A stretch of DNA of 58,038 nucleotides from a virus: IMG/VR virus record IMGVR_UViG_3300048838_001102, positions 1 through 58,038 of that record; one strand, written 5' to 3'. Made by a program: the position numbers and the translations under genes. Position 1 is the stretch's first letter, and each line of letters begins with the position of its first letter. Under the pieces are notes generated by a model that saw only the letters and a program-made list of their open reading frames with translations, did no database searches and was not told the DNA's origin. This document shows positions 17,080 to 26,515 of this stretch, piece by piece.

Positions 17080-18317
17080 TATCGTGCTTCCGTCTGGTAT
17101 AGCCTCGTAGCATTATCGATTTGTTCCGGGGTGGGTTTACCTTTGCCATTCCACCCGGCCCGACGCAAAAATTTTTTTGCCTGTTCCGGAGTGGGTGGTG
17201 GAACCTCTTTCGGCGGCGGGGCTTCCTTTTGCTGGTCCGTCGGCATTTTTGACCCTTTGGTGCCAAACGGCATGGTGTCTACGTCCGGAAGATTCATGCG
17301 GCTCGGGCTACCCGGCAACCCGCCGAGCTGACGCTGGGTATTTACCCACGCATCAAAAGACGGTTTGCCCCCCACCTTTTCCGCCTGGCGTTTTCGCACT
17401 TTTTCATACAGCACCGGGTCTTCGACTTCCATCCGGGCAAGCTCGGAAGCCGATACCAGGCCGAACTCATTATTGTACATCTGCCGCAATTCGGCGCGAG
17501 ATACCAGCTCATTACCAATTTTAACCGTGTTCACCCGTTCCGGACCGGGTTTGTCCCACTCTCCCCCGGAAGATTCCACCTGCCGCGCAAACTCCCGCTC
17601 GGACCCTTTAGGCACCCAATCGACCTGCTTTTTCCCGTCCATATACCATTCGACTTTAACCATCCGGCCGTCACCACCACCGCCTCCGCCGCGGGGGGCA
17701 ATGTGATTGAGCTTACGCAAGTGCGCTTCGATAGCCTCGGCCCGAGCCGTATTGCCCTCGCCCCGAGCCTTTTCCAGTTGGTTCAACAACCGCACATATT
17801 CCGGGTCGGCCGCCGGCTTGGGCGCGTCAAACTTATACCCGGAATTGGCAAGCTGCGCCGCCGTGGCGTTAACCTGGCTTTCCCGCACCAAAAGCGGGGG
17901 CTGTTTTTCCCCGGCTTTATTGTAATAGCTGATCTCAAAATTTTTTTCTTCTTTCATCGTAGGCTCAAAAGAGTGCTTGGCTTCCAGCATCTTCATGCCG
18001 TAGGCTTTGGCCGCCGGTGAAAGCGTCGGGTTCTGAATGATCTGCTGGGCGATCGCCGTGTACGGGTTGCTCTCCATACCCTCTGGCTGCGCGGGTAAAT
18101 TCATGGCGGCGCCGGACGGCAACGTGCCTGTCTCCTGGGCTTCCTGATTCGCCCCGGCCTGGCCGAGCAGCGCCGCGATAGCCGCTTGCTCTTGCTCTGC
18201 TTTTTGCTTTTGCTGCCGCGCCATAAGGCTTTCCACCAACCCAGCGAGTGCCTGCTGCGTGGTTCCGGCGGGTCCGCCGAAAACGTCTTTAGTATAACCG
18301 GGTACGTACAATACCAT
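17079..18317 (-). CDS. Hypothetical internal virion protein, 412 aa
   Basis: An unrecognised protein rich in Ala, Gln, Glu and Pro with coiled-coil stretches in the first 40-70 residues and around 165-200, a Gly-rich linker near 205, and a low-complexity Pro/Lys C-terminus (PPPKEVPPPTPEQAKKFLRR). The composition matches ejection or internal core proteins of podoviruses. Its stop overlaps the start of the polyvalent gene (TAATG), so the two are coupled and may be packaged together. Confidence 0.55.
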   Translation of the reverse strand: MVLYVPGYTKDVFGGPAGTTQQALAGLVESLMARQQKQKAEQEQAAIAALLGQAGANQEAQETGTLPSGAAMNLPAQPEGMESNPYTAIAQQIIQNPTLSPAAKAYGMKMLEAKHSFEPTMKEEKNFEISYYNKAGEKQPPLLVRESQVNATAAQLANSGYKFDAPKPAADPEYVRLLNQLEKARGEGNTARAEAIEAHLRKLNHIAPRGGGGGGDGRMVKVEWYMDGKKQVDWVPKGSEREFARQVESSGGEWDKPGPERVNTVKIGNELVSRAELRQMYNNEFGLVSASELARMEVEDPVLYEKVRKRQAEKVGGKPSFDAWVNTQRQLGGLPGSPSRMNLPDVDTMPFGTKGSKMPTDQQKEAPPPKEVPPPTPEQAKKFLRRAGWNGKGKPTPEQIDNATRLYQTEAR

Positions 18318-18334
18318 TTTTCACCGTCCCTTCC

Positions 18335-19273
18335 TTATAAAAACAGCCCAAGCAAATCCGCGATGCCCCCCGCGCTACCAAGGAGCCCTTCTTGCTGTAC
18401 CGCCCCCTGCACAACAGGAGTGAAACCCTGCGTATTAAGCGCTGTGCCAAGATACTGTAGCCAGGGGTTGTTGGTCGGTTGCTGTGAAAGCCACTTCTGA
18501 TAATCAGCTTGCGTTTTACCTTGTCCAATCCCGTACTCCTGCGCGCCGACCTGCGTGCCAAGACCCAACAAAGTAGCCAACTGCTGAAAACCGCCGGTGT
18601 CCGCCGCGATCCCAAGCCGACCGCCAGAAGACAACCCTTCCAGATTCAGTGCATTTGTCGCCAGCTTATTCGAAGCGTTGGACTGCTGGGCGGTAAAATC
18701 GCGGGTATCAAACGCCTGCTTTTCGCCGTACATCGCGTTGGCGAGCTGGGAGTTCAGGTTCGACATCACGTCCTCGGCGGAGTTGGCTATGGCCCGGTTT
18801 GCAGCGCCGCTCGATCCGGCATTCTGGGAAATAAATTTTTCCTGCACCTGTGGCACAATGTCTTTTTCCCAGGTCTGCATGGCCGGGTTTACCAAGGCGT
18901 CAGTGTACCATTGCTGCACCGCGGCCGGGTCATAGGTTCCCGCGGAAATCTTTGGCGCGGTAAACCCTTCGGACATCTTTTGCGCGTTGGTTTGTGCCAG
19001 GGGGTTCGGCTCCCCCGTCGTGCCTTTCAGCAAATCCTCAACTGTCTTAAACAGTTGAGACTGAATGCCTGATGCCGGCGTGGACCAGGAGCCCCCATAC
19101 GTCTTACCTGGAGCGCCGAGCTGCTGATTAACAATCGAACTTAGACTGTTTAAAAGCTCTTTTTGCTGCGGCGTAAGCGTATCTACGTTTTTTACTTCTG
19201 GGCCTTTGGTGCTACCAAAAAGTGTATCCGTAATGCCACCAACCGCATCACCGATAAAATCAAAAAATCCCAT
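18335..19273 (-). CDS. Tail/DNA-ejection-like structural protein, 312 aa
   Basis: Opens with MGFFDFIGDAVGGITDTLFG, a short amphipathic glycine-rich segment of the kind found at the N-terminus of podovirus DNA-transfer proteins, then a helical, Gln/Asn/Ala-rich body without catalytic motifs. The hydrophobic C-terminal end (GLLGSAGGIADLLGLFL) could contact membrane. Function as an ejection or internal core protein is inferred from composition and position. ATG at 19273 fits the AAGGCGGTG ribosome site better than GTG at 19276. Confidence 0.55.
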   Translation of the reverse strand: MGFFDFIGDAVGGITDTLFGSTKGPEVKNVDTLTPQQKELLNSLSSIVNQQLGAPGKTYGGSWSTPASGIQSQLFKTVEDLLKGTTGEPNPLAQTNAQKMSEGFTAPKISAGTYDPAAVQQWYTDALVNPAMQTWEKDIVPQVQEKFISQNAGSSGAANRAIANSAEDVMSNLNSQLANAMYGEKQAFDTRDFTAQQSNASNKLATNALNLEGLSSGGRLGIAADTGGFQQLATLLGLGTQVGAQEYGIGQGKTQADYQKWLSQQPTNNPWLQYLGTALNTQGFTPVVQGAVQQEGLLGSAGGIADLLGLFL

Positions 19274-19286
19274 CACTACACCGCCT

Positions 19287-19718
19287 TTATAGAGTTAATT
19301 CCATATTCGTTTTCAGGGTTGCCTTAAACCCGTATTGCTCGAACGCTTTAGGGGTGGACGTGCTTACCGTTACCCCGGCCGCCTGTACTTCCTTGGCGAT
19401 CTTGCGCGCGATATCGGCCGCTTCCTTGATAATCCCTTTGTTCTGATACTCCGGATCAACCGATAGCAGACGGCAATCCAGTTTTTTTGATACCGTGTCG
19501 GCTACCAGCCACATGAACCCCTTGATCATATGGTCATGGTCCGCAAACACGCCGACAATGTTCATCTTCCAAAAGATGGGCGGCACTGAACACAACACCG
19601 TGTAAAGCCTGTCCGTATCGTCCCATTCTTTATCCTTTACCTGCTCAAGCAGGTATCTCGGGATAAGAGAAAAATCTTCCACCGGCACATATTTTAAACC
19701 AGTTCCTTTTTTCTTCAC
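19287..19718 (-). CDS. GNAT-fold acetyltransferase-like protein, 143 aa
   Basis: The central strand CRLLSVDPEYQNKGIIKEAA followed by a helix is the acetyl-CoA-binding motif A of GNAT N-acetyltransferases (V.P..Q..GI, a variant of Q/RxxGxG/A). A YGF element lies near the C-terminus, as is common in this fold. Acceptor substrate unknown. GNAT-like genes of this size occur among podovirus tail genes with no known function. The GTG at 19718 overlaps the upstream stop (GTGA), so it was preferred over the TTG 15 bases upstream. Confidence 0.6.
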   Translation of the reverse strand: MKKKGTGLKYVPVEDFSLIPRYLLEQVKDKEWDDTDRLYTVLCSVPPIFWKMNIVGVFADHDHMIKGFMWLVADTVSKKLDCRLLSVDPEYQNKGIIKEAADIARKIAKEVQAAGVTVSTSTPKAFEQYGFKATLKTNMELTL

Positions 19719-20173
19719 TGCGCCACCACCCAATAGTCAAATTTTACATCGGCCGCCACATTCGACCCGTCACCGGTCGATACGGTAAAAGACGTGCCCG
19801 CGACTCTTGCTGAAACGTATGGGTGTTTTGCCGACCCAAACGCGGCGGTTGCATTCGCGGTAACTGGAAATAAAAACACCCTGCTCGTTGCGGCAATCGT
19901 TGTCGATGCCACCACGATACCGCTTTGCCCACTTAATATGGTAGCATCGCCTTTATCCCCGAGAGCAATCAGCGCGTTGTAATTTGCTTGTGCAATAGCC
20001 GCCACTATGTCATTATACATGCCATCCAGAAAAATAGCCATTGAACGCAAGTAATTCAGCAAAAGCTCCGGCTTTGCGTTACGAACATCACGCAGACTTG
20101 CCGTTATATCTTCCGACCGCCAAGGAATATGAACTGAAGGCGGAAGCAGGCCAGAAGTTGAAAGCGAAATCAT
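19715..20173 (-). CDS. Hypothetical virion-associated protein, 152 aa
   Basis: The first half is helical (RSMAIFLDGMYNDIVAAIAQANYNA) and the second half is beta-rich with many Ala, Thr and Ser residues. It abuts the 600-aa tail hub gene with no gap and overlaps the GNAT gene by four bases. It could be a small tail or decoration protein; nothing in the sequence identifies it more precisely. Confidence 0.5.
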   Translation of the reverse strand: MISLSTSGLLPPSVHIPWRSEDITASLRDVRNAKPELLLNYLRSMAIFLDGMYNDIVAAIAQANYNALIALGDKGDATILSGQSGIVVASTTIAATSRVFLFPVTANATAAFGSAKHPYVSARVAGTSFTVSTGDGSNVAADVKFDYWVVAQ

Positions 20174-21976
20174 TTAGTATCCCTTGATCGGCCCGGCGGG
20201 TTTAAACCAGGCGTTTATGGCATGAAGTTCAAAGCGCTGTTCCGCCGCGGTGTGATAAATACGCATCCGGTGAAAATCGCCAACCGCGCCCACGTTTACC
20301 CGCACCCACACTTTGCTATCCTCTACAGAGGGAATGCTTTCCCCGCATTGAACGACTTGAGATAAATACGCGGCGCTTTCATGGTTTATGAAAAACGACA
20401 CGGTGATCTCGGTGTCGGGATCGTTTGTTACAAGTAAATCTACCCAACCGAGTCGCGCTTGCCACCCATCGGAAATATAAGGGTTCCATCGACCGGTACG
20501 GATATCTATGGGGATAGTACCCCCATTATCCGCCCCCGTAGAATTTATAAGCCACACGGACCCGGTAATATCACCGGCAAGGGTTGCGGGAAAACCCGCC
20601 TGCATGGTGGAGTCGTCAAACGAGTAATCGATATCTTCTACAATGTCCTCTATGCTATCGAGAAACGCACTCGCGGTTCCTATCTTATAAAATCCATAAC
20701 AATTAAACCCGTAATCGTATTCACTCCAACTCTTGTCCCGGTAATTAAAAACAAGGGTCTTGTCGTTTTGCGTTGCCCCGACTGTAGGATATGAAATGAG
20801 TACTTGCTGCAATTCTGAAATCGGGATGGCGTATATCCGGTTAAAAAGAGAAACATCCATATTTACAACCGCATCGGGCACGGAAGTATCAACAGAATAA
20901 ACTTCCACCCCGTCGGTTTCTGTGATGCTTGTTTCTCCTACCGCCCCAAATTTTGACTCGTAAACAAAGCCCGAATATGAACCAAACGAACCGCCATAAC
21001 CCAATATGCTTTCCCATCGGAACGGTAAATCCGCATCACCGGTATACCGTAACCGCCAGGTAGACTGCTGGAAAAACACCACCAGATCGTCCTTGATAAA
21101 ATCCGCGCACACAATAGTCTCATGTGTCGGGCAATCCACAAAGCCATCGTTTGACCAATCATCCGGGTTGCCGGCTACGCACCATCTTGCCCGCTGCGGA
21201 TAAAACGTACTATCTTCTTTTGTGCTGAGAGCTACAAGGCGCTCCTTGTATTGAAACAGCATAAGACAAGTAGCAACCTCGTTAGAGGCGTCCCCGTCTA
21301 TATCCATTAACAAATCGGTTATATTTGTGCCGTCATAACTTTTAACCCGGTCAAGATTGTTTGTCAGAAACAAACGATCCTGATAATTGGCGCCCCAAAT
21401 AAGATTGGCGGAAGTTCCGGTCCAGATGTCGGAATCGTCTATCGGCAAAAGTCTGGAAGTAGTCACATCATAAATTGATGCACGACGAGTATTTACAACA
21501 ATGAGTTCCGACACCCCTGTTTGTGAATCGTGATAAGGCTCAATACCAACAATCGGTAAAGCCACCGGAAACTCATATGACACCACAACCGCATCAGTAG
21601 TATTTCCAGAAAAAGTGATGTCGTACTCTCCGGTCGTATAATTAATCGTCCCGGTGGCATCGCCGGTAAATTCTCCCACCCCGTCGTCAGTTGCTTCCAA
21701 CGTGCCGTCGGTAAAAACCACCGTACCGGCGAGAAGGGGTATTTCAGACAACGTGCCGGTGTACTGATCCGTACCGAGCGCACCCACCGCTTCGTCTGTT
21801 ACCTGGTGCGTCATGGTGCCGAACAATTCCATACCGAGTCGTTTACGCAAAACGCCCCGGTACATATGACAGTTTTCAAGTTTTGTGAAAGCGTCTTGCG
21901 GCAGGAGCCACGGTTGCACGCCAAGCTCGGTCCCAAGTCTTAGATTACCAACAAAGTGTGGGGTAAATCCCGCCAT
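20174..21976 (-). CDS. Tail hub/stabilisation beta-propeller-like protein, 600 aa
   Basis: The start (TELGVQPWLLPQDAFTKLENCHMYRGVLRKRLGMELFG) matches the opening of podovirus proteins that sit at the head-tail connection or tail hub ('stabilisation' type proteins). These describe a set of values and repeated beta blades. The body contains repeated WxxxxD/YxxxL strand patterns (NLIWGANYQDRLFLTNNLDRVKSYDG) of a beta propeller, and the last 120 residues form a beta sandwich. Assignment rests on pattern and synteny with the adaptor gene, not on a detected domain hit. Confidence 0.55.
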   Translation of the reverse strand: MAGFTPHFVGNLRLGTELGVQPWLLPQDAFTKLENCHMYRGVLRKRLGMELFGTMTHQVTDEAVGALGTDQYTGTLSEIPLLAGTVVFTDGTLEATDDGVGEFTGDATGTINYTTGEYDITFSGNTTDAVVVSYEFPVALPIVGIEPYHDSQTGVSELIVVNTRRASIYDVTTSRLLPIDDSDIWTGTSANLIWGANYQDRLFLTNNLDRVKSYDGTNITDLLMDIDGDASNEVATCLMLFQYKERLVALSTKEDSTFYPQRARWCVAGNPDDWSNDGFVDCPTHETIVCADFIKDDLVVFFQQSTWRLRYTGDADLPFRWESILGYGGSFGSYSGFVYESKFGAVGETSITETDGVEVYSVDTSVPDAVVNMDVSLFNRIYAIPISELQQVLISYPTVGATQNDKTLVFNYRDKSWSEYDYGFNCYGFYKIGTASAFLDSIEDIVEDIDYSFDDSTMQAGFPATLAGDITGSVWLINSTGADNGGTIPIDIRTGRWNPYISDGWQARLGWVDLLVTNDPDTEITVSFFINHESAAYLSQVVQCGESIPSVEDSKVWVRVNVGAVGDFHRMRIYHTAAEQRFELHAINAWFKPAGPIKGY

Positions 21977-21981
21977 GATAT

Positions 21982-22332
21982 CTACTCCTGGGCTAATGCT
22001 TTAAGTCGTGCTTCCGTATCTATTTGCTTGCGTATCTCTAAAAGCTGAACGAGTTTTAAAAGAGCCGGATCGGGCTTCGGTCTTCCGTCCGAGGTGGTCA
22101 TGTTATTTCGAAAAGATTCGGTCGCCTGCTGGTTTCCTTCTAATAGACCGAGCGCCGCCAGGGAGAAATCGTGCTGCCAAAGATCAATACACTGTTTGCG
22201 GATTTCTTTTTTAAGCGGATCGCCTTTTGTCGCTATGGTCATTTCAATCCAGGCGGGACAACCTTCCGAACCATCCCACGACTTTTGCGGGCAGTGCTTT
22301 ACTATGCCCCGTATGCAAGGCGGTTTCTTCAT
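21982..22332 (-). CDS. Hypothetical protein with N-terminal cysteines, 116 aa
   Basis: The N-terminal 45 residues contain four cysteines (CIRG, HCPQ, GCPAW, QCIDLW) and could bind a metal; the rest is helical. A short upstream gap and stop-start proximity to the upstream tail collar-like gene suggest coupling. Not recognised. Confidence 0.5.
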   Translation of the reverse strand: MKKPPCIRGIVKHCPQKSWDGSEGCPAWIEMTIATKGDPLKKEIRKQCIDLWQHDFSLAALGLLEGNQQATESFRNNMTTSDGRPKPDPALLKLVQLLEIRKQIDTEARLKALAQE

Positions 22333-22335
22333 TGC

Positions 22336-23067
22336 TTAATCTTTCGTCGCGGCAATGACTTCCTGAAAATACGGCTGATCGTTCAACCCGGTAGCACCCG
22401 TACCGCCGGCGCCGGTGTTTCCTGAACCGCTACCCGTGTAAAACCACATGTCAGACATATTAGGTGTTACCGCTGATCTGGCTGATCCCCTCTCCGTATA
22501 CAATAGTGAATCCACAACTACTATATAGTTACCAGCGCTGTTAATCAATTTCAAAACAAGGTTGTCAAAAAGCGCTGTAACAAATTTTAACGTGCCGGAA
22601 TTATGGGTATGGCTTGGCCCGGCATGTGTATGTCCGCCTTTAGCACTTACGCTACCACCGGCAACTATATCCCCGGTAGCGGCATAAACCAGCATAGAGT
22701 TATCCGTCCAATCCGCCTTACGGGTCCAACCGGTCGGCGCGGCATTCTGGCCAAAGAGCATAACCGTTCCGGTGGGGAACATTTCTACCCGACACACCTC
22801 GTCGTCTTCCCGAACGAAAAACAGCTCAGCCAGAGCGGTTACATCCTTGGTGTATAGAATCCCTTTATTCGCTACCCCGGAGGGGTCCGCACCGAGCGGA
22901 GCGTTAAACGTGATTTGTAAATGCTCCCCCGCATCACCACCCATCGTACCCGGAAACGCATGGTCACGGTCAAGCGCGTCTTCCAACGCGGCGTTATTTT
23001 CACGCACCAGATCATTGAGAAATTTTGCTTTAATGCCCTCGGCCGGTTTATCTTTGTCCCACGCCAT
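22336..23067 (-). CDS. Tail fibre/collar-like protein, 243 aa
   Basis: The segment FPTGTVMLFGQNAAPTGWTR at about residues 96-115 is the hallmark of the phage tail collar fold (G.....AP.GW). It is followed by a glycine-rich region with GGHTHAGPSHTHNSG, a repeated HxH motif. In known short tail fibres such histidines coordinate metal along the trimer axis. Probably a short tail fibre or receptor-contact protein that trimerises. Ribosome site TTAGGAG precedes the ATG. Confidence 0.7.
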   Translation of the reverse strand: MAWDKDKPAEGIKAKFLNDLVRENNAALEDALDRDHAFPGTMGGDAGEHLQITFNAPLGADPSGVANKGILYTKDVTALAELFFVREDDEVCRVEMFPTGTVMLFGQNAAPTGWTRKADWTDNSMLVYAATGDIVAGGSVSAKGGHTHAGPSHTHNSGTLKFVTALFDNLVLKLINSAGNYIVVVDSLLYTERGSARSAVTPNMSDMWFYTGSGSGNTGAGGTGATGLNDQPYFQEVIAATKD

Positions 23068-23076
23068 AATATTCTC

Positions 23077-23703
23077 CTAAAACCGCGGCGCCCCGCGCGA
23101 TCCGATCGGTATTTGCGCTATCATGCCCGAGTGAATCCACCCGACGTACTTCGAAAAAAAAGGTTCGAGCGAAGCCACCCCCTCCGTATCCTGCGCGTCG
23201 GAAAGATTCTCCATCGCGGCGCCGTAAGTTATGGCCCTACCCCAACTTTCGTTAAGCGGGGTGTCCGTGCCGTCCACCAGGGCGTCGGGAACAGATGAAA
23301 CTTTCCGTAGTGTAAGAGCATACCCGGTGTCAGGAATAAGCCGGACATACAAGGTGCGGTCAAAAAGTAAAACACCCGACGGCTCTCCCTCGTCGGTACT
23401 ATCCATCGGGTATTCATTAAAGAACTGCTCGTGGTCCGTGTAAAAATTTATCGGAACATCGTCCAGATACGCCGGCCCGCTGACCGCGACAATGGTGCTG
23501 GGCAAAGCGTAAGTTTCTACCCCGTCAGCAAGTGTAACTGAATACCAGCCTTTAAATTCCGGTGGGCTGACCAGCAACGGGAAAAGAAGCTGATAAAAAT
23601 TGTTCAGAGCTTCTTTGACATCGGCATCGGACATTTGCGTGGTAGTGCGTTTGCCGGTCAGCCGCCGGAAATCAGACTGCATCTTGGTAAAATTATAGCC
23701 CAC
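23077..23703 (-). CDS. Tail adaptor (head-tail connector) protein, 208 aa
   Basis: The layout resembles adaptor proteins of N4/P22-type podoviruses: an N-terminal helical part (FTKMQSDFRRLTGKRTTTQMSDADVKEALNNFYQ), then strands WYSVTLADGVETYALP, then a C-terminal helical part. These proteins bind the bottom of the portal ring. A GTG start with CGGAGG upstream is used. Located between capsid-accessory genes and the tail hub, which fits. Confidence 0.6.
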   Translation of the reverse strand: MGYNFTKMQSDFRRLTGKRTTTQMSDADVKEALNNFYQLLFPLLVSPPEFKGWYSVTLADGVETYALPSTIVAVSGPAYLDDVPINFYTDHEQFFNEYPMDSTDEGEPSGVLLFDRTLYVRLIPDTGYALTLRKVSSVPDALVDGTDTPLNESWGRAITYGAAMENLSDAQDTEGVASLEPFFSKYVGWIHSGMIAQIPIGSRGAPRF

Positions 23704-23715
23704 GTCGGGCCTCCG

Positions 23716-24357
23716 TTATTTCGGAGTTTCGGTTTGCTCGGTTACAGCCGCCGCGGTGAGCGTAGCCGGGCCGGTCCCGGTAATCAGCGCAAACAAACCG
23801 GTGCTGTTGGTGTAGGCAACTGTACTGTTTGCCGCGCTCAACGCCGTTGAGCCAAACGTAAAAGCGCCATCCGTTTTAATGGCCGTAACGGTCCCCATAC
23901 GAGCATGGTCGGCCGCGGCAGCCGGAATACCTGCAATAGCCAAAGCCGCCGAAGCATACCCCGTCGCATTACCGGCGGCCTCTATGGCGTCTATCGTTCC
24001 ATCAGAGCCGATATCAAGCGCAACCGCCCCGTATTTATTCTGCGGAACTATGTCGTTTCCAAGTGCAGTACCGGCGGCGACCGCCGCTTTATAATACAGG
24101 GTGCCATTGATGATATAGTTAAACCCGATATTAGCCGCGTGTGTAGTTGTAGAGCCGATAGCGAGCGCCGGTGAGGTGACGATACAATCGCCCTGCACAG
24201 CAGCAGTTAAAGCGTCAATGACAACCTTTGTCGTGGCATGATCCGTCCGCAATTCGTTCGCCAACGTGCGAAGCGCGTCAATCTCCGTATCCATCGATTT
24301 GAGAACCTTGACAAGCGACTCGTCTTTTACAGACTCAAAATTAATTTTTTGCGCCAT
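23716..24357 (-). CDS. Hypothetical virion protein, 213 aa
   Basis: A helical start (MAQKINFESVKDESLVKVLKSMDTEIDALRTLANE) precedes an Ala/Thr/Gly-rich beta region that looks like a decoration or fibre-associated domain. No enzymatic residues are apparent. Position between adaptor and 139-aa gene suggests a minor structural role. Confidence 0.5.
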   Translation of the reverse strand: MAQKINFESVKDESLVKVLKSMDTEIDALRTLANELRTDHATTKVVIDALTAAVQGDCIVTSPALAIGSTTTHAANIGFNYIINGTLYYKAAVAAGTALGNDIVPQNKYGAVALDIGSDGTIDAIEAAGNATGYASAALAIAGIPAAAADHARMGTVTAIKTDGAFTFGSTALSAANSTVAYTNSTGLFALITGTGPATLTAAAVTEQTETPK

Positions 24358-24368
24358 TTATTTTTCCT

Positions 24369-24788
24369 TTACGCGGCGTTCTTTTTGTCCCGTCCGGGTG
24401 TAGCCGACGCCGCCAGATTGGTTGGAATACATTGAAACCGGTACTCTTTTGATACCTGAACACTTTCGATCGCCCCGGTCACAGGATCGGTACGGTTTCC
24501 GTATACCGGCTTGAACAAGGAATTGATATGCTCGACAACTTCCTGAGGCCACGTTACAACGTCGTCGTGCTTGACTTCGAACTTTCGCCCATTGTAGAAA
24601 AACCGCACCAACGGCGTCGGATTCTCACCCCCGGGAGGGTCTTCCAGATTCATGAACCGGACCATCAACTGTGGTCCTTTGTCCATCCGTTCATTGATTT
24701 TTCGCAGGTTCTCCTTTACCCGTTGCTGCTCGGATTTTACCTGCGCGTTGATACTCGCATTCTCCTTGTCGATTACACTCATTCCCAT
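24369..24788 (-). CDS. Hypothetical protein, 139 aa
   Basis: The N-terminus is a helical charged region (about residues 8-40). The remaining part contains VRFFYNGRKFEVKHDDVVTWPQEVVEHIN and a YRFQC strand. Similar small proteins occur downstream of N4-gp56 capsid genes, but the role is unknown. AAAGGCG precedes the ATG. Confidence 0.5.
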   Translation of the reverse strand: MGMSVIDKENASINAQVKSEQQRVKENLRKINERMDKGPQLMVRFMNLEDPPGGENPTPLVRFFYNGRKFEVKHDDVVTWPQEVVEHINSLFKPVYGNRTDPVTGAIESVQVSKEYRFQCIPTNLAASATPGRDKKNAA

Positions 24789-24816
24789 GATACACGCCTT
24801 TCTGTCAAAGTTTCAC

Positions 24817-24844
24817 CCGGTAACGGCTGTCACACCGTTACCGG
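24817..24844. other. 10-bp perfect stem-loop between late genes
   Basis: CCGGTAACGG and CCGTTACCGG form a perfect 10-bp stem with an 8-base loop, in the gap between the 216-aa and 139-aa genes. No U-tract follows on the minus strand, so it is more likely a processing or stability element downstream of the capsid genes than a strong terminator. Confidence 0.6.
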
Positions 24845-24864
24845 ATAGTTATACCGTTGAAATA

Positions 24865-25515
24865 CTACAGGGTCAGGGTGTTGTACTCATCCGCCATGAT
24901 GGCGATGTAATACAGCGTATCGCCGTCATCAGTGAAAGCGGCGTCTACCGTAATGCCGACCCCGCTGGATGCGCCCAGATCCAGATCGGTGATGCTGAAC
25001 ACATAGTTGGGCGGGGTGCCGTCGCTGCCAAAATTGACCGCTGTTCCGCCTTTGGTGGCTGAAATGCGAAACGTGGTGGCAGTCGCATCGATGACGTAGT
25101 ACTGCGACAAGGCACTGACGTGCGTAGGAAGCCCGCCCGAAGCGATGAACATCACCTTGTCGCCATCGGAATACCCATGACCGGAACAGGTGATCAGATC
25201 TTCGGCCGTGCCGCCGGTGTCGTCAAACGTACAACTTTTCCGATTGCCGACCACACCCTTTGCTTCCCAGGCGGCGATAAGACCGCCCGAGGATTTCTTC
25301 AAAAAGAAATCTCCCGCGCTGGTACCGGCCAGGAAGCGATCGTACTGAACTTCGGCGTCATCGCCCATGCCGTGAAACCATTCCAGAACGGCGATTTCCG
25401 TAACGGCGGCATCAATATTGATGACCTTGATATAGTCGGGGACGCCCCCGAGACTGATATTGACATCCCCGCCGTCGGAAACAATCTTACCGACAATGAT
25501 ATTGGATTTGCCCAC
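24865..25515 (-). CDS. Head decoration-like protein, 216 aa
   Basis: A beta-rich protein starting with GTG after AAAGGAGCAAACA. The central part (CSGHGYSDGDKVMF...LSQYYVIDATATTFRISATKGG) matches the ubiquitous phage 'ubiquitin-activating/tail fibre-like' beta element in which GHGF/Y.DGD.V is followed by YYV..AT..TF.ls. This element is found in many virion surface proteins. Encoded directly downstream of the major capsid gene, so a decoration or head-fibre role is likely. Confidence 0.6.
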   Translation of the reverse strand: MGKSNIIVGKIVSDGGDVNISLGGVPDYIKVINIDAAVTEIAVLEWFHGMGDDAEVQYDRFLAGTSAGDFFLKKSSGGLIAAWEAKGVVGNRKSCTFDDTGGTAEDLITCSGHGYSDGDKVMFIASGGLPTHVSALSQYYVIDATATTFRISATKGGTAVNFGSDGTPPNYVFSITDLDLGASSGVGITVDAAFTDDGDTLYYIAIMADEYNTLTL

Positions 25516-25562
25516 TGTTTGCTCCTTTTCTCAAATTAAAGCGGCTACGTTACGACGGCCGG

Positions 25563-26501
25563 TTAGGTGTCTTTGGTTACCCGCAGATTGTGAATCCAGG
25601 CGTCGTTGAGAATACGCCCGGCCCAGGCATGGGACCAACCGGAAGTGGCATACCGGTTCAACACGGACCCAGCCTTGTCAAACCCTTTGACGATGGATTT
25701 GATACCTTCCATATCGACGGCGCCATAGGCATCTGCACCGTAAACCGGAATGCTGTAGATCGCTGTGGCATCCGCACTCTTTGCCGCGTTGGTGGTCCAG
25801 TCGATCCGGGTGTTGCCCAAGGCGCCCCATTCCCACTGACCTACGCCGTCCTGGGAAGCATAAGCGGCCATCGAAACAAAGCCGGTACACGCTTCCAGAT
25901 CCATCAGGAGCTCCTGGTGAATGACCGCCCGGAAAGCAGGACGCAGCGGAGCGGACCCGACACCGGTGCCGGCCTTGACCATTTTAGTGACAAACTTGGC
26001 GTTGCCGCCCAACAGGCTCAACACCACGGTGTCCACGTCGCCGCGGGTAATCTCAGTCGGGGTGTTGCCGTTAGACCCGCCCGAGGCGTTGGTGGAGCTG
26101 GCCGACGCCGACAGGATATCACGCATCAGCGTTTCGAAAGTCAGGTTGGCCTGCTCCCCATTACGCTCGGCCGCGATGGTCAGAACCGGATCTTGATTGG
26201 TCATATCCACTTCTTCGGTGACATGGACGTATTTTCCATACCATTGCATTTTGACCGTCAGGGATTCTTGCTCCATCTTGTTCGGAGGCGGATCTTGCCC
26301 TTCGGGCATCGGAGTCGTGGCAGCGGCCAGATGAGGATACCGGCGCCATTTTTTGGTGTTGCCGGATTTGGTCGGCATGGAGGCTTTCTGAGCGTGAGCC
26401 AAGTAAACCTCATTTTCCTTGGCCGCCTCAAGCAAAACCCGATCATAATAAAGCTCCACGGCGGGGGCGACATCCGTGGTCAAAGTGATATTGTCAGGCA
26501 T
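25563..26501 (-). CDS. Major capsid protein, N4-gp56 family, 312 aa
   Basis: The N-terminal LYYDRVLLEAAKENEVYLAH and the segment KYVHVTEEVDMTNQDPVL are characteristic of the N4-gp56 capsid family. So are the RAVIHQELLMDLE strand and the IYSIPVYGADAYGAVDMEG region. This HK97-fold protein forms the icosahedral shell. A strong AAGGAG ribosome site precedes the ATG. Scaffold and portal genes lie immediately upstream in the usual order. Confidence 0.85.
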   Translation of the reverse strand: MPDNITLTTDVAPAVELYYDRVLLEAAKENEVYLAHAQKASMPTKSGNTKKWRRYPHLAAATTPMPEGQDPPPNKMEQESLTVKMQWYGKYVHVTEEVDMTNQDPVLTIAAERNGEQANLTFETLMRDILSASASSTNASGGSNGNTPTEITRGDVDTVVLSLLGGNAKFVTKMVKAGTGVGSAPLRPAFRAVIHQELLMDLEACTGFVSMAAYASQDGVGQWEWGALGNTRIDWTTNAAKSADATAIYSIPVYGADAYGAVDMEGIKSIVKGFDKAGSVLNRYATSGWSHAWAGRILNDAWIHNLRVTKDT

Positions 26502-26515
26502 TTTTTACTCCTTAT